Below, piece by piece: positions 1-5,112 of a stretch of DNA of 5,112 bases; position 1 is the first letter of the stretch; each line of letters starts with the position of its first letter. The position numbers and the translations under genes are program-made. This stretch comes from JBGOUJ01 sp041477005. Lineage in GTDB: Bacteria > Acidobacteriota > Terriglobia > Bryobacterales > JACQDG01. The notes under the pieces were generated by a model, which was not told the origin of the DNA, did no database searches, and saw nothing but the letters and a program-made list of their open reading frames with translations. The stretch is from positions 1 to 5,112 of the forward strand of contig JBGOUJ010000574.1 in assembly GCA_041477005.1 (NCBI GenBank), read 5' to 3'.

Positions 1-1172
1 AAAGGCACGAACAGATTGGCGGTGCCCGAGAGGCCGGGGCCTTCGTCGGCCACCAAAACTTCGAGGTGAGTGGCATTCTTGCGCCAGCCGAGATGGACGC
101 CGCCGCCGGTCTCCAGTGAGGCGTCCACGGCGTTGCGGAGCAGGTTGATGAGGAGCTGCTCCAACTGGTCGGGGTCGCCCGGAATGACGATGGAGGGGCC
201 GGGCTGGAGGGTCACGTTGAGCCGTGTTTCGAGGCCGGCCACACGCTGGACCCACCGGGCGACATCGAGCGGCTGCAAGGTGGGCTGCGGCAGCCGGGCC
301 AGGCGAGCATAGGCGCTCATGAAACGGCTCAGGGCTTCGGCGCGCGAGCCGATCACCGCCAGGCCGCGTTGCATGTCCTCGCGCCAGTCCGGCGGCGGCG
401 GGTCGCGGGTCAGCAGGCTCTCCAGGCTGCCGACAATGGATTGAATGGGCGCCAGGGAATTATTCAGCTCGTGACCCAGCACGCGAAGCAGGCGCTGCCA
501 GGCCTGGCGTTCTTCCTCGCGCAACGCCCGGCTCAGATCGGAGAGGACGAGCAACTGGTGCGGCAGACCGCGCTCCCGGAAGCTGCTGCGCCGCATCTGC
601 CAGCGGCCGACGGCCCCGGGAAAGGTGATCTGCAGGGTCCGGGTGGTTTCCCCTTCCAGGCAATCGGCGAGGCCGAGATCGGCGGCGGTGCGGCCCAGCG
701 CCCGCTCGGCGGGCCGGGCCAGGAGCCGCTCTCCGGCCCGATTCACCAGGCGCAGGTACTGCTCGTTGTCAAAAGCAAAGACGGCGACATCGATCTCGGC
801 AATCACCTTGGCGAGCAGCGTGGTGGCTTCGAGCGCCCCCAGACGCTGCTCGCGCAGCGTGGCGCCCAGGGCGTTCACCTCCGTCACGACGTCCCCCAAG
901 GGACTGCTGGGCGCTTCCTTCCGGCCGCGAATCGAGTAGTCCCCCTCGCGCAGCGCCGCCAGGAGATTGGAAAGGGTTTGCAGCGGGAAGACCACGCGCT
1001 CGCGCAGGCCAAACGAAAAACCCCACCAGCAGGCGAGGATCAGGACGGTGAGCGTCCACTGGACCTTTGTGGTGTAATCCCCGCTCCACAGCAAAACCAG
1101 CGCCACAACCGTCGCCGGCAAGCCCGAGGCCAGCGACATGAGCAGGACGCGGCGGTCATGGCTGAGACGCAT
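1..1172 (-). CDS. Membrane sensor histidine kinase (NtrY-like), C-terminus cut by window edge
   Basis: The first 390 residues of a sensor kinase are visible; it autophosphorylates on histidine and should pass the phosphate to the NtrC-type regulator at 3018-4385. Two hydrophobic segments (about residues 9-29 and 39-56) enclose only a short loop, so sensing is probably in or near the membrane. A HAMP-like linker (about 57-110) and a PAS-like domain (about 120-210) follow. The H-box is GHELNNSLAPIQ with phospho-acceptor His234. The ATPase domain shows the N-box (INLLRNAVDA, Asn343 and Asn347) and the G1 box DEGPG (376-380); the rest lies outside the window. The start is the first ATG after an in-frame TGA at 1191-1193. 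No Shine-Dalgarno site precedes it; heptad repeat DNA begins 6 bases upstream. The family is seen directly; partnership with the regulator is inferred from shared orientation and the usual pairing. Confidence 0.93.
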   Translation of the reverse strand, partial: MRLSHDRRVLLMSLASGLPATVVALVLLWSGDYTTKVQWTLTVLILACWWGFSFGLRERVVFPLQTLSNLLAALREGDYSIRGRKEAPSSPLGDVVTEVNALGATLREQRLGALEATTLLAKVIAEIDVAVFAFDNEQYLRLVNRAGERLLARPAERALGRTAADLGLADCLEGETTRTLQITFPGAVGRWQMRRSSFRERGLPHQLLVLSDLSRALREEERQAWQRLLRVLGHELNNSLAPIQSIVGSLESLLTRDPPPPDWREDMQRGLAVIGSRAEALSRFMSAYARLARLPQPTLQPLDVARWVQRVAGLETRLNVTLQPGPSIVIPGDPDQLEQLLINLLRNAVDASLETGGGVHLGWRKNATHLEVLVADEGPGLSGTANLFVP

Positions 1173-1423
1173 AGGACAAGCTATCAGCTTTCAGCTATCA
1201 GCCGTCAGCTTTCAGCAACCGCTTGGGCGGGACCGGCTGCTGGTAGCTCATAAGACAAGCTGTCAGCTTTCAGCCGTCAGCTTTCAGCGACCGCTTGCGC
1301 GGGACTGGCCGCTGGTAGCTCATAAGACAAGCTGTCAGATGTCAGCCGTCAGCTTTCAGCAACCGGTAGCGACGAGGGGATCCGGTGGTCGCTGAAGGCC
1401 GGCGGCTGACAGCCGAAGACTAT
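1171..1423. repeat. Heptad-repeat element 1, upstream of the kinase gene
   Basis: This 253-bp stretch is built largely of the degenerate 7-base word TCAGCNN (for example ATCAGCT, TTCAGCT, GTCAGCC) on the plus strand, turning to the opposite orientation (GCTGA type) at its right end, 1388-1415. The outer edges read ATAG at 1171-1174 and CTAT at 1420-1423, with related inner words AGCTATCAGC on the left and, reverse-complemented, GGCTGTCAGC on the right (8 of 10 bases). The arrangement recalls element 2 at 4384-4775. An inverted pair AGCGAC / GTCGCT (1368-1373, 1388-1393) lies near the right end. No transposase or other gene is seen inside. It could be a non-autonomous mobile element or a slippage-grown repeat; the ends are less clear than in element 2. 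Confidence 0.7.
1175..1366. repeat. Three tandem units of 72-79 bp within element 1
   Basis: Units begin with GACAAGCT at 1175, 1254 and 1326, giving spacings of 79 and 72 bases. Each carries three to five TCAGC heptads; the first two also carry a non-heptad stretch ending in GCTGGTAGCTCATAAGA. Unit 1 is longer than unit 2 by exactly one heptad. The third unit diverges after TTTCAGCAACCGG. Both unit junctions contain, on the minus strand, AGCTTGTCTTATG, which matches the kinase start context AGCTTGTCCTATG at 12 of 13 bases. Confidence 0.75.
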
Positions 1424-1750
1424 CACAATATGTGCTCGACGGCGAGGAGCAGTCGAGGGCGACGATGTAGCCGAGTTATGCTCCGGTTGCTCGTATTGTT
1501 GCGCGTCCTTCCACTTCGATCGCTGCCGTCGTTTACTCAACAGATTCTGTTGAGGTACAGTCAAATTAGCAACATCCCAATCACTTGGGCCATGAATCAA
1601 AATTTTAGGTACCCGATTGATAAATGGAAGCTCACGTGGACTCGTTTCGACGGAGTAAAACGTGATATCACCAAGATCTACTTGGAGGGCGGCTTCCTGC
1701 GCGTCAGCGCTACCAGCACCGACTTCACGTTGATTACGTTCGGCCAATGA
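1385..1750 (+). CDS. Hypothetical reading frame, start undecided; possibly a gene fragment
   Basis: I do not recognise this protein. The last 50-60 residues look the most protein-like, with segments such as KWKLTWTRFDGVKRD and KIYLEGGFLRVSA that suggest beta strands. Codons after about 1640 end mostly in G or C, in keeping with coding in this GC-rich DNA. The first part is poorer: the GTG at 1385 lies in the end of repeat element 1. Other in-frame starts are ATG at 1430, 1478 and 1591, none with a convincing ribosome binding site. Base composition around 1540-1640 is more AT-rich than the neighbours, which may indicate transferred DNA. It runs convergent to higA. It could be the 3' remnant of a longer gene truncated by element 1, or non-coding. 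Confidence 0.3.
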   Translation: MVAEGRRLTAEDYHNMCSTARSSRGRRCSRVMLRLLVLLRVLPLRSLPSFTQQILLRYSQISNIPITWAMNQNFRYPIDKWKLTWTRFDGVKRDITKIYLEGGFLRVSATSTDFTLITFGQ

Positions 1751-1808
1751 AGCCCTTGCTGTCGGACAAAACCGGTTATCAAGTCGGTGGTCTATCGCAG
1801 CGCCGGGA

Positions 1809-1825
1809 ATCCTCGCCAAGAGGAT
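1809..1825. terminator. Short hairpin between convergent frames
   Basis: A perfect 6-bp inverted repeat, ATCCTC and GAGGAT with a 5-base loop, lies 18 bases beyond the higA stop codon and 59 bases beyond the stop of the plus-strand frame ending at 1750. Neither strand has a T-run after it, so at best it is a weak or factor-assisted terminator; it may be chance. Confidence 0.2.
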
Positions 1826-1842
1826 CTTCGGCGCGTCCTGCG

Positions 1843-2148
1843 TCAATGCACGTGCAATTCTTGCGGGACGAGTTGGCGGCGCACCCTGATCTTGCTTTCG
1901 TTCTTGCGGGCTGCCGCGAGGTCATAGGCAAGCTGCATCCGCAACCACGTCTCCTCCGTGCTGCCGAATGCCTTCGTTAGCCGGATAGCCATCTCCGGGC
2001 TGATACCAGACTTTCCGTTGACGATGTTGTTAAGCGCCTGCCGGGTGACGCCGAGAACCTTTGCGCCTGCGGTCACAGACAAGCCCAACGGCTCAAGGCA
2101 ATCATGCCGGACGATGCGACCGGGATGCACGGGGTTTTTCATGGGCAT
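1843..2148 (-). CDS. higA: HigA-family antitoxin (helix-turn-helix)
   Basis: This 101-residue protein is the antitoxin of a type II toxin-antitoxin pair: it should bind and neutralise the HigB toxin and repress the shared promoter. It opens with the family's MKNPVHPGRI-type N-terminus. A Cro/XRE-type helix-turn-helix spans about residues 22-60, with the typical LGVTRQALNNIVNGKSGIS recognition region followed by MAIRLTKAFG. The C-terminal WLRMQLAYDLAAAR stretch is also standard for the HigA/VapI group. The length is normal. The first ATG is chosen because AAGGAG lies 9 bases upstream; a second ATG two codons later is possible. It follows higB by 17 bases, so the pair is co-transcribed in the usual toxin-first order. 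Assignment is from family motifs and gene order; the protein appears intact. Confidence 0.95.
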   Translation of the reverse strand: MPMKNPVHPGRIVRHDCLEPLGLSVTAGAKVLGVTRQALNNIVNGKSGISPEMAIRLTKAFGSTEETWLRMQLAYDLAAARKNESKIRVRRQLVPQELHVH

Positions 2149-2157
2149 GGCGGCTTT

Positions 2158-2163
2158 CTCCTT
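2158..2163 (-). promoter_or_regulatory. Ribosome binding site of higA
   Basis: AAGGAG on the minus strand, 9 bases before the ATG at 2148, fixes the higA start. It lies just past the higB stop codon, so higA has its own ribosome entry although it sits on the higB message. This fits the need to make antitoxin in excess of toxin. Confidence 0.8.
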
Positions 2164-2165
2164 TT

Positions 2166-2444
2166 CTAGTGGTAGTCGATCAGTTCAACGTCAAAGGCGT
2201 CCGTTCCTTCAAAACGGAACATGCTGCGCCAGTTGGCCCGCACCGTCACGGACCACAACCCCTTCAGGTCGCCTTTGAGTGGATGCAGGCGATAGCGGGG
2301 AATGTCCAGAGCTTGCGGCGTGGTGGCGGTGTCGAGAACCGTGAGAATTCGTTCAACCGTGTCCAACAGGTCGGGACGTATCCCGCTGCGGTCGCCGCGT
2401 TCATAGAGCCGTTTGAGGCCACGATGCTTGAAGCTCCTAATCAT
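2166..2444 (-). CDS. higB: HigB-family toxin, RelE-like ribosome-dependent mRNA endonuclease
   Basis: This 92-residue protein is a HigB toxin, of the RelE/ParE fold, which cuts mRNA on the ribosome when not held by HigA. The sequence carries the family hallmarks: an MIRSFKHRGLKRLYE N-terminus, the YRLHPLKGDLKG turn, the NWRSMFRFEG strand and the C-terminal DVELIDYH. His54, Lys57, Arg73, Asp90, Tyr91 and His92 fall at the positions I recall as important in the well-studied 92-residue Proteus HigB, so the active site looks intact. It precedes higA by 17 bases. No clear Shine-Dalgarno site precedes the ATG, which starts just downstream of the predicted promoter, so translation may be inefficient or leaderless. 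Regulation is expected by HigA, alone or with HigB, at the intergenic region with the divergent gene at 2507. Confidence 0.94.
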   Translation of the reverse strand: MIRSFKHRGLKRLYERGDRSGIRPDLLDTVERILTVLDTATTPQALDIPRYRLHPLKGDLKGLWSVTVRANWRSMFRFEGTDAFDVELIDYH

Positions 2445-2452
2445 CAGGGTAC

Positions 2453-2484
2453 ACCGTAAAGTAACACTTGTCAGTTGTCAACAC
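2453..2484 (-). promoter_or_regulatory. Predicted higBA promoter with operator-like repeats
   Basis: On the minus strand TTGACA (2476-2481, perfect -35 consensus) is followed after 17 bases by TACGGT (2453-2458, a weak -10). The -35 overlaps a 9-bp near-palindrome GTTGTCAAC (2474-2482), and on the plus strand TTGTCAG and TTGTCAA lie in direct tandem (2468-2481), flanked by ACAC on both sides. These are plausible HigA binding sites because antitoxins of this group bind repeated or inverted words over their own promoter. The operator is inferred from position and symmetry only. Confidence 0.45.
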
Positions 2485-2494
2485 CAAACCGCGC

Positions 2495-2500
2495 TAGAAT
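2495..2500 (+). promoter_or_regulatory. -10-like box TAGAAT just before the divergent gene
   Basis: TAGAAT matches the -10 consensus at five of six bases and ends 6 bases before the ATG at 2507. Transcription would begin at or next to the start codon, the layout of a leaderless message. The best -35-like words (TTGTCA at 2475-2480 or 2468-2473) are spaced 14 or 21 bases away, neither ideal. No Shine-Dalgarno site is present, which agrees with a leaderless start. Confidence 0.35.
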
Positions 2501-2506
2501 CGGCCC

Positions 2507-2998
2507 ATGGAGCTCAAAAGCAAGTTTCCATGGGGTGAGGTCGCGGCGATGGCTGACAAGCGTAGGGCTGAGATGGCGTCGGAACTGGAAAACTACTGGA
2601 ACGAAATCGCCCCCTACGGCGAGAGGTTCGACGCGGACAGGACAACGCGCTGCTGCTTCAAACCGTCAAACGGCTACGAAGCGGCGCTCCTTCGTATCGC
2701 GGGGAAACCGGATGAACAGCAAGCGCTGATAGATCATCGGCAAAGGACCGGACAGGAGGTTGGGGCGTCTGACCGGGACCGGTTGTTGACCCACCGGAAA
2801 ACCGCCTTCTTCGCAATGGAAGCCCTCGGGCTGCCTCCCGTTTCCCGCGAAAGCTGCGCCAGAAGGACCGGGCGGCGCTCTGCACGTTCCGCCGCAAGGC
2901 GGTGGACGACTCGACAACCATCGCGCAGCGGATCATCGAGAATCCTCGCGCCTAGTCCGCTTGGTAGCCGTATCTGCTCGCTGATGGCCGACGGCTGA
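2507..2998 (+). CDS. Unknown protein, probably broken by a single-base frameshift; natural end likely 2955
   Basis: I do not recognise the family. Residues 1-114 form a charged, probably helical and cytosolic protein (for example MADKRRAEMASELENYWNEI and HRKTAFFAMEALGLPP). After about position 2848 the open frame turns into arginine- and serine-rich sequence that ends in repeat DNA at 2998. The frame one base back reads instead RKLRQKDRAAL and TTIAQRIIENPRA and stops at TAG 2953-2955; 31 of its 34 codons from 2851 end in G or C, against about 60 percent in the uninterrupted frame. I infer one base was lost near 2845-2851, leaving an ancestral protein of about 150 residues, or that there is a sequencing error. 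The gene is divergent from higB with 62 bases between starts, so it may share control with it. Any tie to the toxin-antitoxin pair is only positional. Confidence 0.5.
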   Translation: MELKSKFPWGEVAAMADKRRAEMASELENYWNEIAPYGERFDADRTTRCCFKPSNGYEAALLRIAGKPDEQQALIDHRQRTGQEVGASDRDRLLTHRKTAFFAMEALGLPPVSRESCARRTGRRSARSAARRWTTRQPSRSGSSRILAPSPLGSRICSLMADG

Positions 2999-3014
2999 AG
3001 GCTGATCGCTGAAT
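2980..3014. repeat. Short heptad-repeat remnant after the regulator gene
   Basis: The minus strand reads four heptads in phase, ATCAGCC TTCAGCC GTCGGCC ATCAGCG, just beyond the response regulator stop codon. It is the same word family as elements 1 and 2, in the orientation opposite to the main part of both. It has no tandem units or inverted ends. It may be the left-over edge of an element, marking one border of the insert between regulator and kinase. Confidence 0.65.
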
Positions 3015-3017
3015 TCG

Positions 3018-4383
<1,366 letters not shown>

Positions 4384-4385
<2 letters not shown>

Positions 4386-4775
4386 AGAAGCAGCTATCAG
4401 CTTTCAGCCGTCAGCTCTCAGCCATCTGCATTCTTCTGCTCTCCGGCGTACGTCACAGCAACAGCGGCTTGCTGAGGGCTGACGGCTGTGAGCTTTCGGT
4501 CATCGGCTTTCAGTCATCAGCATTCTTCTGCTTTCCGGCGTACGTCACAAGCAACAGCGGCTTGCTGAGGGCTGACGGCTATCGGCTTTCAGCCATCAGC
4601 ATTCTTCGGCTTTCCGGCGTACGTCACAGCAGCCGGCGGCTTGCTGGGGGCTGACGGCTGGCAGCTTACGGCTAGCAGCTTTCCGCTGTCGGCATTTCTC
4701 CACCTTTCAGATTACATCACGGCAGCAGGGCGGCTTGCTGACGGCTGAAAGCTGACGGCTGATAGCTGCCTCTAT
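4384..4775. mobile_element. Heptad-repeat element 2, MITE-like, with 18-bp inverted ends
   Basis: This 392-bp non-coding element has terminal inverted repeats ATAGAAGCAGCTATCAGC (4384-4401) and, reverse-complemented, ATAGAGGCAGCTATCAGC (4758-4775), 17 of 18 bases matching. TCAGCNN heptads lie next to each end, inverted with respect to each other. The interior holds tandem units described separately. There is no transposase gene and I see no clear target duplication, so a miniature non-autonomous element is only an inference. The left end includes two bases of the response regulator start codon; the right end lies inside a short signal-peptide frame. Translations across such DNA give QLSAVS-like strings in every frame because 7 is not a multiple of 3; these should not be taken as protein. 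Confidence 0.7.
4443..4740. repeat. Four tandem units of 79-93 bp inside element 2
   Basis: A conserved core CCGGCGTACGTCAC begins at 4443, 4535 and 4614, with a decayed fourth copy ending TACATCAC at 4720. Core-to-core spacings are 92, 79 and 93 bases. After each core comes a GC-rich stretch with GCTTGCTGAGGGCTGACGGCT. In the first copy CAGCAA and TTGCTG (4456-4461, 4469-4474) can form a 6-bp stem with a 7-base loop. The longer units carry 14 extra bases, two heptads, after GACGGCT. Spacer-like unique sequence is absent, so this is not a CRISPR array. Confidence 0.75.
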
Positions 4776-4854
4776 TCAGGCAGGGGGCGGCCCAAACCAT
4801 CGGGGCCAGGAGCAGGGGAGCCAGGAGGAGGAGAGAGCAGTAGCGGAGGTTCAT
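4717..4854 (-). CDS. Short frame: signal peptide running into repeat DNA, probable truncated secreted protein
   Basis: The frame encodes 45 residues. Residues 1-23 are a good secretion signal: MNLRYC, a leucine-rich core (LLLLAPLLLAP) and a signal-peptidase-I-like site VWA-AP near residue 22. An AGGAG box 7 bases before the ATG supports a real translation start. Only about seven residues of a possible mature part (APCLNRG) precede the point where the frame enters element 2, after which the residues (SYQPSAFSRQQAALLP) are those expected of heptad DNA. I infer that the element replaced or cut off the body of an exported protein gene of the ABC locus. A genuine tiny secreted peptide is less likely. 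The upstream in-frame extension to 5010 is rejected because it lacks a ribosome binding site and looks non-coding. Confidence 0.5.
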   Translation of the reverse strand: MNLRYCSLLLLAPLLLAPMVWAAPCLNRGSYQPSAFSRQQAALLP

Positions 4855-4861
4855 GTGAATT

Positions 4862-4866
4862 CTCCT
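4862..4866 (-). promoter_or_regulatory. Ribosome binding site of the signal-peptide frame
   Basis: AGGAG on the minus strand, 7 bases before the ATG at 4854, decides the start of the signal-peptide frame over the longer open frame from 5010. It contrasts with the regulator and kinase genes, which have no such site. Confidence 0.65.
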
Positions 4867-4876
4867 ATTCCTGAGG

Positions 4877-4892
4877 GGCACATCGGTTGCCA
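4877..4892. promoter_or_regulatory. Sigma-54-like promoter sequence, near-symmetric on both strands
   Basis: On the plus strand GGCAC, five bases and TTGC fit the conserved -24/-12 sigma-54 core exactly. On the minus strand the same site reads TGGCAACCGATGTGCC, with GG and GC again separated by 10 bases. Read leftward, transcription would start near 4866, just before the signal-peptide frame and toward the sigma-54 response regulator. Read rightward it would enter the ABC gene antisense. The minus direction makes biological sense although the plus match is closer. Chance occurrence is possible for so short a motif. Confidence 0.4.
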
Positions 4893-5013
4893 TCCGGCGC
4901 GCGACGTTGAAGATGATCCAACCTATGACATTTAGAAGGCGCCGGTGGCTGGAGCTTCGCCTCCCGGTGTCCGGTTCTGGGACGGGGTTACCCGGAATCG
5001 CACAGCGCACAGC

Positions 5014-5112
5014 TCAGTCGTTGGCGATCCAGCCGTCTTGCAGCTTGATGATGCGGCTGCCGTAGGAGGCGTTTCTCTCGGAGTGGGTCACCTGAATGAT
5101 CGTGGCGCCGGC
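5014..5112 (-). CDS. ABC transporter ATP-binding protein, C-terminal end only
   Basis: The last 32 residues are visible, ending in TGA at 5014-5016; the rest lies outside the window. The stretch QVTHSE contains the H-loop histidine that completes the ATP site, and RIIKLQDGWIAND is the usual C-terminal strand of MacB/LolD-type ATPases that work with FtsX-like permeases in export or lipoprotein release. It reads the same way as the response regulator and kinase. Two-component genes beside MacB-like transporters suggest that the regulator controls this exporter; that link is inferred, and the substrate is unknown. Confidence 0.85.
   Translation of the reverse strand, partial: AGATIIQVTHSERNASYGSRIIKLQDGWIAND

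Noticed and set aside
369..1253. Plus-strand open frame of 294 codons
   Set aside because: It is antisense to the histidine kinase and its C-terminus is heptad repeat translated as QLSAISRQLSA.
1349..1846. Minus-strand open frame of 165 codons downstream of higA
   Set aside because: It overlaps the plus-strand frame with the better third-base pattern, runs into repeat DNA and shows no domain. Its middle part looks mildly protein-like, so this is a judgement rather than proof.
2658..2936. Minus-strand open frames opposite the unknown gene
   Set aside because: Arginine- and serine-rich shadow frames with no motif; coding signal is on the plus strand.
4443..4740. CRISPR-like periodic array
   Set aside because: Whole 79-93 bp units are related to each other and there are no unique spacers between short constant repeats; no cas genes are present.
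4766..4783. Perfect 6-bp inverted repeat CTGCCT / AGGCAG as a terminator
   Set aside because: It straddles the right end of element 2, has no T-run and sits inside a reading frame; more likely incidental.
4931..4965. Hairpin GGAG / CTCC in the gap after the ABC gene
   Set aside because: The stem is only four bases with no T-run; too weak to call a terminator.
4717..5010. Longer 97-codon form of the signal-peptide frame
   Set aside because: The first 52 codons lack a ribosome site and resemble intergenic DNA; the internal ATG at 4854 has AGGAG and a signal peptide directly after it.

Overview
This is a GC-rich bacterial window. The main genes on the minus strand belong to a transport-plus-regulation locus of a type I associate with Acidobacteriota. 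That assignment rests on the protein style of the response regulator and on the abundant TCAGCNN heptad repeats; it is inference from memory, not a database result.

Layout from right to left, in the direction of transcription of the main locus. At 5014-5112 is the C-terminal end of an ABC transporter ATPase. It is followed by a 159-base gap holding a symmetric sigma-54-like site, then a short reading frame (4717-4854) that begins as a secretion signal peptide and runs out into repeat DNA. A repeat element with 18-bp inverted ends and internal tandem units fills 4384-4775. Next come a complete NtrC-type sigma-54 response regulator (3018-4385) and, further on, a membrane sensor histidine kinase (1-1172, cut by the window edge), which is very probably its partner.

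The regulator and kinase genes would be expected side by side but are about 1.85 kb apart. The interval holds a heptad remnant (2980-3014), a plus-strand gene of unknown function with a likely single-base frameshift (2507-2955), a divergent higBA toxin-antitoxin pair (1843-2444), a weak plus-strand hypothetical frame (1385-1750) and a second heptad element (1171-1423). The simplest reading is that a toxin-antitoxin-bearing insert bounded by the repeats split the two-component operon.

The most unusual signal is at the two start codons. The response regulator and the histidine kinase both begin at the edge of a heptad element, with the same 17-base sequence exactly 6 bases before ATG and no recognisable Shine-Dalgarno site. 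In both elements the tandem units differ in length by whole multiples of 7 bases. Two copies of the kinase start context recur upstream and open two 17-residue mini-frames. In function, the kinase would phosphorylate the regulator, which would drive a sigma-54 promoter, plausibly that of the neighbouring ABC export genes. higBA would act independently as a stability or stress module.
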